Shown here piece after piece: positions 45,322 through 59,500 of a DNA stretch of 64,000 nt. The position numbers and the translations under genes are program-made. The DNA lies in the NCBI GenBank assembly GCA_048013815.1, contig CM106585.1, forward strand, positions 434,001-498,000. Direction: 5' to 3'. Within the stretch, counting starts at the first letter, position 1; each line of letters starts with the position of its first letter. The stretch is from Setoptus koraiensis (taxonomy: Eukaryota > Arthropoda). The notes under the pieces were generated by a model that saw only the letters and a list, made by a program, of their open reading frames with translations, did not search any database and was not told where the DNA came from.

Positions 45322-48300
45322 TCAGAAGGCTAGACATTTCAATGAGTTGTATCTTGGCCCATTCAAAAGCCAATAAGTAAGCATTTCACCCTTACCCTTA
45401 ACTTGGACAAGTCCTCGCTTAATAATTACATAAGCTGTTCTTGTGGCTGCTACTGTTGAATTTTCAACTCTATAACTGCTGCTAGGCGATGCTTGCAAAT
45501 GATGAATACTATCGAATTGATTTACAAAAAACTCGCTGGCTTCAAGTAAGGTGTCCCTGAATTGTCCAGTGAGATGAACCTTTTGTGGTAGACCTGTTGA
45601 TTGCATTCTGGAGGCAATATTAATTGTATCACCAAAGAGTGAATATTTTGGTTGTTCACGCGAACCAACTAAACCAGCACAAACAGGGCCGCAATGTAGG
45701 CCGCATCGCAGTGTCAAATGGTAGTCTGGCAGATGTTTAATAGTATACTTTTTGGCTTCATCCAATAGGTCTAGCGCTAACGAGGCCAATAGACAGACGT
45801 GCTTTAGGCCATTACGTAACGGCACTCCAGATGCCAACATTAGACAGTCGCCAATTGTTTCTACTTTGTATATATTATCATACTGATTGATAATTGTATC
45901 AAAGGCACTATAGAGATCATTCAAAAACTCGATAGCCTGTATGGGGGTGCTAATGGAGCTTAATCGAGTAAAGTCAACAATATCAACAAACAATACACTT
46001 ACACATTCGAATAATTCGGCCTCGATTGGTTGATCAAGGCACAACTTTTTTGCTATAACTGGTGGCAACATTTTGTTCAGTAATCTATTTGCGCGTGCTT
46101 TCTCCAGTTGCAATTGTTCAGTTCGTTCATCAATAATTAACTCTAGATTATTTGTGTAGATATCCATTAAATATAGCATATTGTCCATGAGATGATTACT
46201 ATCGTTGCCCCTAGAGTTATTGGCAAGAGTAATGGTATTGCTGTCCAAATCATGGCTACGAACCATGTTTGTTCCGTTCGTTGTTGAATTAATATTTGAC
46301 ACCTTGTGGACCTTGTTAGCTCTATAGTCTAATACGGGCGCCATCATTTGTCGTATTTGACCTATTGATAGAGGCCTCTGGCTTGGCTGTGCCGACCAGC
46401 ACCACCTGATGATTTGAGTTCCAAGCTCAAACAGTAATTCATAGGTTATGTAGCATCCCATAGCTTTGATAGTTTGTGCAGTAGTTTCCGATTGTTTGAC
46501 GCTTGCACCCGTGGCAATAGAATCCGTTTTGTTTGATATTGGTTGATGATGATTCTGACACAGTTCACCAGCTTTAGATCCGACAGATTGCCTCATGTTC
46601 AACGTTGACTGATGACCACCATACCAACGATTACCTATTTTGTCTAGTGGTGGTCGGAAATTGTTTCCTGTTCCACCAATAGTTAGCAGAACCTCTACTA
46701 TATATTTGTGCCTACCGTCTTCATTTGTGAGGCTGACTAGTTCAATTTCACCAAATCGTTGCATGTTGCCTGTCAGTGGGGCGTTCTCAAAATAGCAAGA
46801 CCAAGGCTCTTTACATGTCAGCAATTCGTACAAGACAAAACCCAACGAATACATGTCGCCCATTCTGCCACGTTCACATTTTTTCCTGTAGTCAGTTTTC
46901 ATTAAACTGTCTAATTCAAGATCATTCGATTTAGTTGCTGTATGACGATCCTTTGGCATGGCGTTATCTTTTATTTCCACTATATCTGCAAGCAGTTCTG
47001 GAGCCAGATAGATATATTTCTCATAATTAACTCGGTCAGGTATAAACGGTGAACGATTGACATGTTCGGTAGTTAACGTTGATCGACTCTCGCCTTGGGT
47101 ATGATTGTCGGCGCTACTTGTGATATTCTGAATGTAACCTGATAAATTCAGAGTATTATTTATGTGTGTCTGGTAGAAATCAGTCAACTTGAGTGTCCAT
47201 CTACTATCGACAAGACAGTTCGTTGCCTTGAGATTTCCATGATAACCTATGGAGGGCAAGTTTGCATGGATATAATCAAGACCTCGCAACAAATCATTCA
47301 TTAATGATATCACAATAAATATGCTCAATGATGAGCTTAGATTTTGCCCAGAGAGAACGTCCCTAAGGCTTCCTCTTGAGGTATGGTCAACTAAAATAAA
47401 ACAATCAATTACTGGCCATCTACCTTGGTCGTCTGAATTGTCTTCAACAAAGCAAAGAGGCTCCTTCTTCTTCTTCTTCTTCTGATCACCATTTGTACCT
47501 GATGTAGATTCGTTCTGTTTTTGACATTTCTTGGTGCATTTTATTTTGCTGTCGCCATCAAAATTACAGGTCGCTAATTGATTAAAGTCATAGGCCAACC
47601 CTATCATAGGTAAAACGTTTGCGTGCCGAATTTGTCTCAGTGTCGACAGTAAATTGTTGATCTGATTGTTTAGCTGCATGAAATTTTTACTATGTGCAAC
47701 AAATGGCATTGTTGTTGTTGTTTTCTGGAGAATTTCCTCCTCTTGGTCGACTTGATAATTCTGCTTTCGTTGATGTGGGGACAATTTCATATCCTTGGCC
47801 ATCATTTGAATAGATTCATAATGTCTCTTGGCGTGATGATGGCCGTCCCGGTAGCCGAGTGTTTTTGATAGATTTGAGCGAAGCTTAACACATTCTGATG
47901 CTAACGACACCAATCCAGACAGCAACGACCGCGACCAACCAGCCGAATATTTCGAGGTTGACGATTTAACAATTCTCTCATCTTGTTTGGCTCTTTTTCT
48001 TGTAAGATCAAATCGCAACTTGATTAATTGCTCCAAATAATAATGCCAGTTGTCATGAGATGTTAGAAGATTGTTGCCATGAGACAGTTCAGGTTGGAAT
48101 TTTTTACATGCAACTAGATTCTCTTTGAGCAGGGCCAATTTAAAGATAGTTTGATCGCCGTTGGCGACATCTTTGGTTGCTGCATTATACTTGTCACTAT
48201 TGTCATTCAAATTTGTTTTATTTCTATTAGCTGCTGCATGGATATTGTCGTTGATCGGACGGAGATCGCGACGCAAACTTAACAATACCTCGCTGGCCAC

Positions 48301-50722
48301 GAAAATGCTACACTGTTCGAGTCTGTTGTATGATTTGAGTTGCTTGCGATACCTGTAATATGCAAAAGCTAATAATGTAACAAACAGTAGTAAGATTACA
48401 AAAGACAACCAAATTGCAATCTTCCGCAGACGCTGTTGATCCATGAGAACCTGATTAAATACTGCACTGGACGTTAGATTACGACAATTGATCTCAATTT
48501 GTTTCGTGCAAATTCTCAATTGAGGTCTATTCAATTTGGGGGCACCATTAGTGAGCAATTCCAATTCAGTATGCAGAACTAATTGTGGAAGCTTCAATTT
48601 GTTACTAGTGTTCGAGCTAGTAGAATAAACAAAAACGCCTACCGGTAGGAGGCCGTTTGAATGGTGTTGGCCATGAGAATATTGCGATTCAGTCAGATTA
48701 TCAAAATCTTGGTCTTGCTTTACGGTCGTGTTGGTGCGTTCGCTAGGTGAATGCAACATTCTTCTGGCAACCAAAGTATAATTGCCTTCAGCATCGCCGT
48801 TTGAATCAATGCGACCTACAAAACCCATCGAGCTGTTGTAAATTTGTTTGCGTAATTGTTGGCTCAGTCTGTTGCCATTTAAACAATGATCCAACGATGC
48901 ATTCTTTCTCTCAATCAAACATTCTTTAAAAACTTGACCGTATAACATGATGGCGTCGAATAGATAATATGCCTCGACCGGCAACCGAATCAGCTTAGGC
49001 GAAGTTACCGGTAGCGTTGATCCATCTATAAATCCGATGCCCATCGGTGTGCTATTGCTACTGACAACAGATGTCTTCGACATGTGTACACTATGCAATT
49101 TATTGGACCGCATAAATTGCTCAATCATTTGGTCCATTTCATCGGTAATAGGAGCTGATGGAAATATTCCAACATAATATTCGAATGCTCTCTGTATCAG
49201 CTGATAGGCGTCATCACTAAATAAACCTCTGAAGTATCTCGAAGAATCGCTCGGATCATAGTGTTCGATATCGACACCTATTACCAGATATTTGGTCTCA
49301 TTCATTGTGTTTGTTCTGCTGCCAGCTAGTATATCTCCATCGCCAACTGATGAGCTATTGTTTCTATATTGCTCATCAAGCGCCAACATGAGACCAAGGT
49401 GCTCAAAGTAGTGACCAACAACTATATAGATACGACCTTTAAATAAGCTTTGTTTCACTAGTTCTTTGAAAGGATTCGCCGAATAGCCATGGTGGTAGGT
49501 TTTGTTCCAGGTGCCTATATGGGCAAACGCATTGCTTGTTTCTAGATTTTGCTCATTCAAATAATCTATCAATTGTTTCTCAATGGACAATGCTATAAGT
49601 TTGAATTCTTGCTGTTGCGATTGGGATTCCATGTCAATCAATGAGCTGGTTGCATGATGATGATACAAAAGAATGAGATCTTGAAGCCATTCGAAATGTT
49701 TCAGAGTGGCAACAACCGAACTGGATATTTTAGTATGAGGCGGCTTGGTGCGACTGAATGTTGGATAGAGCCTCTTGTTGGAAACGGCTGAATGGGAACA
49801 GAACTAAAAGCGATGAATGAGATGCGATTGAGTTTAGTATCTAGAATTGGTGCAAACATCATCTACCAGATATCACAATGATCGAGTGAGATTAACCTAC
49901 ATGGGAAATCATTGGCTTGTTGTAGATTGCTGCCAACTTGGCCTCAGTAATACACGTTTCCTGGGGTCCAATAACTACCGATACATTTTGGTGCAGCATC
50001 AGATCAACACTTCCTCTGATACCTTGATTGGGGGAAAAATGATCATCATACTGGGCTAATCAAGACAGTATCTGTTTGGATTATCTGGTGTTTGATATTG
50101 GGGCTGGCACTTACTCTCGCTTTCTTGTCCATATGTTTCCACTACAATTGGCTCAAAATGCACTGGCGTCGTCGACAGTGATTGCACAATTGACAAGTTC
50201 ACATTATTGAGCTTATTCATGGCCAATTGAAATACGTTTTCTAATTGTCTACCGGGCCTATTGTAATGATGATCATTCTTATATCTTTTAGCTCCTGTTA
50301 TGTAACCAACCTTAAGTATGATTCTCTGTGCTTGTGTCTTACAATGCAAATGATGAGATGGGAACGATAGTTTTTTTTGTAGCCTAGCAGTTCTTTCACC
50401 TATTAGATCTAGTATAGTTCACCATTGAATGATAGCGTTTTTTCGAGACTGCTAATGGTTTGCGACTCACCTGCAAATTGTCACTATCATGTGATGCTGG
50501 CTGCTTTTGTTGTTGGTAACTAAGTGACAACTTGATACCATCATTGAATCTTGCTAGTTGAGATCGTGTCATTCGGAGACTGGAATGAGAGGTCTCGTTG
50601 GGGAGTGTCAATTGGGATGGGCGAGTTGCATGAGTGAGTAAAACTAAACTTGAGCAGAACAGAAAAGATGCAAATGCCACTCTGATGATTCTTCTTTGAT
50701 ACACTAGACGTTGTGGCGCCAT
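45322..50722 (-). CDS. Receptor-type (membrane) guanylate cyclase
   Basis: Single-pass receptor that converts GTP to cGMP. Proposed exons on the minus strand: 50722-50471 (signal peptide), 50325-50115, 50055-49901 and 49803-45322, giving about 1,699 residues in total, all GT-AG, with a 59-bp intron between the second and third. The ectodomain is of the ANF-receptor type: LKVGYITG, then GSVDLMLHQNVSVVIGPQET, KPMISH, LYPTFSRTKPP, LKHFEWLQDLILLY. The membrane span is at about 668-688. A kinase-homology domain follows with HGNLKATNCLVD (no catalytic HRD Asp, as usual in this family), then a dimerisation helix. The cyclase domain (about 1470-1630) shows VSVLFVDIVDFT with both metal-binding aspartates, KVETIGD (guanine-recognising Glu), HCGPVCAGLVG and DTINIASRM. 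At nearly 1,700 residues it is far longer than usual (about 1,050-1,300); the extra length is Asn/Lys-rich inserts around the kinase-homology domain. It converges with calnexin. Confidence 0.9.
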
Positions 50723-53252
50723 TTATTATCAAGGTTCTCGTTATCGCACTATGAGCAGCAATCAATACTCTAATATAGATAGAATGTGTTTCAAATAAAA
50801 CTTTTGTCCTTTCGTAATCTGTGTTTGTGAATTTGGATGAATTCACTAGGATCATAACTATTCAAACAGTGTGAATCAATTGACTCACTATCGATCGGTT
50901 CCCATGATCTAATGGCGAAAGAATCTAAGTGTGCACTACCCTTTTGTGCGAAATAATAAATTAAAACTAATTAATCATCAGCTCCTCCCTAAATGCAGGT
51001 CTGGCTACCCTTTTGTTGATGTTATTGGTAGCTGAACAGTACAAAATGCTTACTAAGGATGCAGCTGCAATACAAGTTATCATCAGCTTGATCAACTAGA
51101 TTAGCATATTTACGCGTTCTCATTCAGATTCGATTAGTGCCCGAGGGTCTATCGTCACTCCGTCCATCTAGCTGTCACTACTCGACATTGCAGCATTACA
51201 AGAGATATAAAGCATATAATCAGACTGACTGCGGCAATAGCGTTTTATATATACACCAAATGCTGCTACACGAAATTTACCTTGTTTTCGTTAAAGTTCA
51301 GGCAGATCACCGACATGCCTACCAAGCGAAGGCGGTGGAAGACGAATATATGACCGCTATAGATGAGCCCTGTGCCATGATTTGAGAAGCTTGTCTCAAC
51401 ATGACGGATTTGTTTAGAACTAGATAGAAGAATATACAAGCATATCGGAACTGCCTGCGCACGTGAAATGCCGGTAATAGAGAATGTTCGCAAATAGTGG
51501 CAAAAACGCTCTTACTGTCAGTTTACTGCGAGTATATAAGAGAGAGGGCCGTCGTTAATGTTAGGCCAGATGTTTAGTGGGTTTGTATGAAGTACAAATA
51601 TATTTTTATCCTAAATTATAGTAAGTGCTGAGTTCATGAATGACCAAAAGAATTCCTTCGATGCAACAGGCTAATGTGGCAAATATCCAAATATTCCAAT
51701 GAATACAGAATGAATAATGATCACAATAGAGACGATATCTCAGCAACTGAAAATTTTATGTCTAACGGCACTTGTTCGATGAAACTTTATCCATCCTATA
51801 GTGAAAGAAGCGCGCAAGTCCCGCAGGCGAACATGGGAAAAATCTCACATCAAGATCTCTTCCCGATACTAGATAGACATCATTGCCAACAAGACTAGGC
51901 GTGTGGTTGTGATGGATGCATTTCACAAGAAACTGTAAAGCTGGATTTAGCTGGTTATTTGACTTCCGGAACAATTCAACGGCCACGATCGTAACCAACG
52001 AGAAACGAGTCAATCTGAAGAGACGTTCGCTTGTACAAAGTTTCAACGATGCTCGAGAAAAAACCACTACCTGATTATTACTTTGAGTATGTGGTGCGGA
52101 CAAATAGCTTTGATATATGGAAAAATGCGACAATTATACACAGTGTGACTGTTGTATTGTGTATACGAGTGTCGGCAACGAACATTCTGTTAGAGCGAAA
52201 TTGGGATGCACGCTTTTTGCAAGTTGAATCAAGACGCACTTTGTAATCTTTGTAAGCGCTTGGTATTTGTGTTGAGCTCTCATCGATGATATACAAATAG
52301 ATTAATGCTATTGTCAATTAGCTTCCCTGTTTGTAGCTTTCTGTAAGCATGTCAGATATGTTTTTTGCTTGTGATAGACGTCATCCAATGATGATCTGGC
52401 TACAAGCTTGACAAGTGCATTACAGTTTGTTTGTCAAATTTGTGTGCGTCTGTGTATGTGTTAACGCACTGTACATTTATGTGGAATGGCACGTATTATT
52501 ATCACTATGTAGTGTAGTATAGTAGTTAGGGGATAACAAGTGAAAGAGGGGAGGTCTTGGCTATCAGCATCTATAATGAGATACTAGTGTTTATTTATGA
52601 CAAGGCACAACAAGCAAATGTATGACTGTTTGTGTGTGAAGCTTCTAAGAATCTGTGATTGTGTATGCTTGTTGGCTTATTCGACTATTAATACATTGGT
52701 TGCGTAACGTCACACTAATACCTAATGGGTGTAACAATCAAACAACACAGTCAAGCTGCCGAAATGATTTGTGCGCTACATAGATATCCGGTGCGTGTGC
52801 AAATGAAGCTTCCTCTGGAATCATGATTTTGTTTGCCGCCTCTAATGGGCACAGTTTGTAATGGGGTCCGATGTGCGAGCTATTGGGGCACCTTGCACGT
52901 CTCTGATTCGCATAGTATTGTGTACATGTACCGTACAAACAGATTATGTAATGGCATGCTGCGTTGCTGTATTGCGCATTTTGTTGTTTGTGCGCGCGTT
53001 GCCTATCGGACAAAATGCCGTCAATTAACTTGCGCATAGAAAGTAACGCCAACAAGTCTAGTTATTTTTAACGTACCAGAGGGGGCGCTCACCCCATAGG
53101 TCTAATGAAGACCATTGCCGTCACTATTCCACCACATCACGCTATGTACGGCTATGCAGACTGCACGGGCAGACACACGAGTTATATAATAATGGCAAGC
53201 GTCCTCTTGAGAGAATTTTTTGAAGTATGCGGATCAGCAATACTTTCACATA

Positions 53253-53355
53253 CACAAACACAAACTCGCACACACACACACACACACACACGCACGCACA
53301 CACACACGCACGCACACACACACACACACATACGCACGCACACAGACGCACACAC
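53253..53355. repeat. Long imperfect (CA)n microsatellite
   Basis: CA run of about 100 bp with CG and GA interruptions, the longest CA tract of the window. Confidence 0.9.
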
Positions 53356-54407
53356 AGACGCACGCACACTACACACAGACTGTTGTGAAAAATACGAACA
53401 GTATCGGTGTGTAGGATCTGTCAGTTTGATTGTTACACCCTTTATGCTTCGTCAGAAGCATTCTTCTTTGTTGCCATTGTCGCCTCTATTCACTGTCACT
53501 GTGTGTGTGTGCGTATGATAGTGAATGAGTGTGAGCGTCTCAATTGTCCATCATTAAGACATCTTCGCGTAGCTAGCTGTTTAATCACAAACACACACAC
53601 ACACACTCCGGCAATTGCTGGACATACTCACACTGACTGCTGCCCCTTCGTGTTATCATTACATAAGCTTCTTATATGCAAACAAACAAAGGGCAAGGTC
53701 GCCACGCAACTATAACACTTGTGCAAATGTCATACAGTAATAATGTATGATGATAGTATTGCCTTCGATCTATTGGTGGCTTTACTTGCTGTGAACAACT
53801 GCAACAACAACTTATCCCCGCGCCCACTGATTAAGCTTGGCGCAAGGTTCACGACGATACAAGCTCGATGGACGCTCACTGGACTGACCAGTGGAAGACC
53901 AACGCAAGTTTTTGTGCGACTGAGTTGCGTACGTGTGCAAATCTGTTTTTCTGTACCAATGGCGCATTTATGAGAGTACCTTGCTATACTATCGTCACTA
54001 TCTATCAATTGTGTGTGTGTCCACATGAGAAGCGAATCAAAAATTGAACAAGGAGCAACCAACTATTCGACTTCTTATATACGAGCTATGTTCAGCAAAG
54101 TCTGTTGTGTGAGTGTGCTTCATCGTCGTCATTCATTAGTAGTCGTAGAAAACAATGTATACTGAGAATGCGCCATCATCAAAATCATCTTTGTGTGTAT
54201 GTGTATTCTCTGTCTCTCTTACTCCCTCTACTAAATTCGCTAGTCAACTACCACAGACTGTGCAAACGGCTGCTGCTGCCGCCGCCGCTGTTGGTGCCGC
54301 AGTAGCTGCTGCAGCAGCTCCTTCTTCTTCCGTTTTTTCCATCTATTCTCTGCCGATGGCAAAGAATGGCTGCAGTTAGAAGTGATAAATTTACGAGCAG
54401 TAGTAAA

Positions 54408-54408
<1 letters not shown>

Positions 54409-54438
<30 letters not shown>

Positions 54439-54443
54439 GCGTG
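54409..54443. repeat. (GT)n microsatellite
   Basis: GT run with CG interruptions at its 3' end. Confidence 0.9.
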
Positions 54444-54872
54444 TCTTGTTAATAATATTGATATCAAGTTATAGTTGTGTGAAACGAGAAATATACACAA
54501 GCACACCATTGGTATATATATTAATTAAAAATGATATGATGATCTCTGTGTAACACCAACGGCCAGCTAGTCAGTTAGGCTCCTTCGATCAACATCATGG
54601 AATTGTCATTGACACATTACTATTGTAGAGTTATAGAACCATACCAGACAGAGATAATGGAAGAAGTGTGACGCGTTGATGAGGCACTACACAGATGTAG
54701 TACTATACTTTGGATGGCATGTATAGCGAATGACAGTGTTTATCAGCGGCTATATGTCTACTACTTGTCCCCCAGTTATCAATACTATTACAGTTGTAAT
54801 GCCGCCCCTCTTACGATGGCCATCGTCAATGTTCGAAAGCTGCAAATCGAATTCGCTCGCTCGCTCACTCTC

Positions 54873-54912
54873 ATGTGTGTGTGTGTGTGCGTGTGTGTGT
54901 GTGTATGTGTGT
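54873..54912. repeat. (GT)n microsatellite next to a short hairpin
   Basis: A GT run is followed immediately by a 7-bp perfect hairpin, TTCGCGG (54915-54921) pairing with CCGCGAA (54932-54938). Confidence 0.8.
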
Positions 54913-55356
54913 CTTTCGCGGATTTAATGTACCGCGAAGGTAAAGCGAAGGCGAACTGTGTGTCTCTCTTGTGCTTGTGTGTGTTCTACACCACCACTAA
55001 CAATAACAGCGAGCGAATGAGTGCTTGTGTGTGTGTGGACACACACAAGTTCGCCTTTTCGTTGGCTAAATGGTGGCAGGCGCTTGATTTAGCAGCAGGG
55101 AATTGTTTACAAATAAACCACACTCATGAGTGACAGCCACTCATTTATGTACAAATACTCTCATGCAGGCTAAAGGGCAGTGTAGGATTGTTATATTCGT
55201 TGTCGTCGTCGTCGTCAGCGTCGGTGAATGGTAGGACCAACAACAGCTAACGCAGCAGCACAGCCAATAACGCAGGCTATAGCAGGCTGCAAGAATGAAC
55301 TGTAATGATTCTGCATATGATGAGTATTATGTTCTCCGGACCGTGGGTCCGTTTGT

Positions 55357-55384
55357 CTGTGTGTGCGTGTGTGTGTGTGTGTGC
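55357..55384. repeat. (GT)n microsatellite
   Basis: GT run with one GC interruption. Confidence 0.9.
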
Positions 55385-56550
55385 TTGTGGATAAGTGCAT
55401 CTCACAAGATACCATTGCTCGATGTGTGCGACAAAAGCACTCATAAGCAGCGAACTAAAACAGCAGCAGCAATAGAGAGGGCAAGAAGAAATCTACACAT
55501 TGGCTCTATTTTGTACACACAAGCGCACACTGATATTAGCGATGATGGTGAATGTGCGATAGTTTGGTGGTGGTGCTAGTGGTGACCGTCGACGACGACG
55601 ACGACGAATTCGAATTTATTCGCATCATCCAATACTCACAAATGCACACACTGATTTACACATCCACCAACATAGTCAGTCACACACGCACAAGCATAGG
55701 TACACAAACACACGGAGGGACACACACACAATCTCTTATTAGAATATATTACAATTATCATCATTATTGGATATAATTTAATTATTGTTATTATTATATA
55801 TTTAAATGTACACTATCTGATGATAGACCACGTAAATATTATTGGCAGAATAGTATCGATACACAACACTATTATTATTGTTATCGCTACTAAAACGACT
55901 AAATTAAGCACCACATTTTACCACCACTATCATCACTATTATTGCTATTAATATCATCAAGATAATCTACCAATTGAGATTGAGATTTTAAAATAATACA
56001 AGAACAAAGCGGACTGCAGTGAGACTGCTCAGATTGATTTTTATTAAAAGTATCAAGTAAACGGGATCGTCACATTATGGATCAACATCAACAATATTAT
56101 CATGCATTTGTCTGCCACACATTTTTGCAGTGATAATTTATTGTAAGTCAATCGACAATAATAGCATGAAAATACATTTTTTAGCTTATTGTAATTAACG
56201 CTAACACTATTATTGTTACTATAGCTCTTTATCTTTTGCGTAACAACAGTTGCCATCATTGGTAAGAGATCCTGGAACAAATTCAACGCGACAACTGGAT
56301 GCACCATGCATTGTTATTGATCGCACATTGTGGACCTGAATTCATTTAATCTAGAAGAAGAAAAAGAAAACACGAGCTCTTAGTGACCAACGATAAATAT
56401 ACATTCAAGCCTCTTGCATCATCTAATTAGTTCCAACATACTATTGTCGTTGTGTGGTAACAGTAGTCGTAACCCGTTCAAGAGAACCGCTATAACACCA
56501 TAGGTGTGCCGTCAACTCTGCAATAACTATTTCAACGAACGGCTTGAAAA

Positions 56551-59500
56551 ATCAATCAACTCTTACACACAAACATCATAAAGACACACACACACACACA
56601 CACAAACAGACACACATACACATACCTTCACCTTCTCACAAGGTACCACCTGATCACAATCTACCAATAAATTTATCGAACAAGCCATCTATAATCCATC
56701 TAACAATTCATTTCTCTCAAACAACAGTTATCTCGATAACAAGAATTCATCATAACAACCCAAATATCTACCGATAGAATCCAAACACACTAAATGTGAT
56801 ACATATCACAACATCTCTTCCAAAGTATTCAATACATCACCAATAATGTCATCCCACATTTCAAACAGTCCCAAGCAAAAAATCATAAAAAAATAAATTC
56901 ATCAATATTCTATTCATTAATGAATCGACAATACATATTACTAGATTTATCAATATCAAAATAACCACATTTAAATTCTATCCAACCAACATTCAATCTC
57001 CACAATTATCTCTAACATAAAAAAACAAACCATATAGAATAACACAACAGCAGCAAAATCATCTCAAATGCGAAGTATCATTCATCATAGTGGGGGGTGA
57101 ATCAACATTAACATCGTCACCAAATTCAAACTCCAAGCATAATCAACAAATTCACACAAACATATATCTGATCAATTACATTAACATATCCCTTTATCTT
57201 ATCAATCACAAGCACATCCACACGATTCAACATACAACCAACACAACCATCCAAAAGAACCAATCAAACATTCTCATTCAATTCCCAGCTCATCTGAACA
57301 CATTTCAAATCCATAATCCATAAACAGTTTCCCATCTCGGCATTCCAATCATTAGCAAAATATCCACATTCAATTCCCACATATTTACATCACACATCAA
57401 ATCAACCATAATCATTCTGTCAATATTCATCGTCGCTATGAAAACAACAACCAACACAATACACAATTCTCAAATTAACCACATTATAACAATCATTTAC
57501 ATAAAATACAATATCACATACCCAACAGATTACACATTCCAATTCACAACATAAGATCACAATTCTGGATATAATACAACATCGAATACCATCCACCAAA
57601 CAACTTTCGAACACACATAGACAAAGTATTTTCTAAAGTCAAGCCCCATCTCACATCAACATCATCACATTTCACACACAGGATCTACAATCAGCAATCA
57701 TATTATATCATTTATCATAACTTCGACAACACATCTCATCCCAATCTATCAATCAGCAAAAAAATTCAAAAAGTCCACATCAGACATCCCACACAAGCAA
57801 GTATATCTAACATCGCGATAGTTTAATAGAGTAATAAGTCAAATCAATACAAATACACATACATTCATACCATTATTCATCTTACTAACACATCTTGTAA
57901 CAATTTCATCAAATCAATAATCACATTTCAAAACAACAACAATCTTCTGCAATAGTTTCAATACAATATTACAATCATATCAATAAAATTCATCTCTAAT
58001 AAATAAACCAACCAAAACATCACAATCATAAAATCTTATCCCCACATAACAACTCCTACAAAAATAACACAACCTTCAATCACAGTCAATTATACAAAAA
58101 TGACCAAATTCACAGGTTTATATCCCCCACTGTACATCTTTTTCATCATTCCCATCAATAACAATAGTCAAACGACATCCATTTAACATCACAACATCAA
58201 TCAAGAAAATCACTCCATCTAACATATTTAATCAGACCATCAAGATATTACATCAGTCCATCCCATAAAAATATTGAAAATGTCAACAATATATGCATAT
58301 ATAACAAAATCATCAAAAATCATATCAATTCATACATATCAACAAAATCAAACCATACATCCAGGTAGTCTTTCACGAACCCTAAAATATAATTGCCTCC
58401 ATCCCAAGATATCGAATAATAATTGCTAAACATCACTATCCATCCAATAAAACAAAAATCCCTGTATTAGCACATCAAAATTCATCACATACTATCCTCC
58501 ATCAACATATCATCTACATCTATTTACCACAAATGATCCAAATTTCAAAAATAAACATCTCAAATTCTCCAACATACAAATACAATTAACCATTCATCAT
58601 AATTACAATAAACAAATCAAAATAAGTCCTAACACACCATCCATTACATAATCACATCAAACCATCAATTATCCAACAATATCATTAATATTAATCACAA
58701 AATTCATCATCATCTTATCATAAATCCTAGCACACATTTGCATTAATTTCCAGCAAAAAATTCCAATATCTCCATTCCAAACCATAAAATATATATCCAC
58801 ATTGCAATCCGACGAGATAATTCATAGTCCATAAACATCACGATACACATAATCATATCACAATCTCCATCACATTAATCATCAGCACACAGCATCATTA
58901 TATATACAACTAATTCGATCACAAACAAGCAAAAACACAATATTCCAAACAGATTCCCTAATCTCATCCATCCGATGCAACAATCGAAAGATAAGTCTAT
59001 CCAGAAACATTCCTCCCCATTATTCCAATAAAATTCAATCACAGTTCCATTGATCACAACATCATCATCAATTTGACAACCATTCCCCAAGAATTATTAT
59101 ACCCCCAAAATATCACATAATTTTCATCCCCTATACTTTGTTAATTCATCTCCACAAAATTATTCATTATCAATACAATAATCTATAGAATACCATTACA
59201 AACGTTCAATCATCCTCAAGACAACAAATGCATCATATAATCCACTCAAAAAACCATCATCCCCTACATATCGGAAATTATCACATCAATAAACATCTCC
59301 AATATAATAACATCTCAAACAATCAACAGATCCAAATACAATCGATCTCCAATAACATCGCAATTTACACCATCTAGCATAAACACATACCACAATTACA
59401 ACTCAATACACCACATATATCGCCCAATATAATCTCCAATTACATCAATCCTCCATACACACATACACAACACAAAAACATTTCCAATTAATCAAATACA

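Larger units (their letters stand above)
50723..56550. other. Non-coding region rich in CA/GT repeats
   Basis: It probably begins with the guanylate cyclase promoter. A TATATAAG near 51530 on the plus strand is a core-promoter candidate of unknown use. From 53.2 to 55.4 kb CA/GT repeats are frequent. No open frame resembles a known protein. Base composition is strand-balanced until about 56,550. Confidence 0.45.

Noticed and set aside
49666-49668. Start of the guanylate cyclase at 49668
   Set aside because: That codon is TTG (Leu). The frame continues upstream with conserved ectodomain sequence to an acceptor at 49804, and further exons carry the signal peptide.
53105-53518. Thr-His repeat open frame
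   Set aside because: It is a translation of the CA microsatellite with no conserved flanking sequence.
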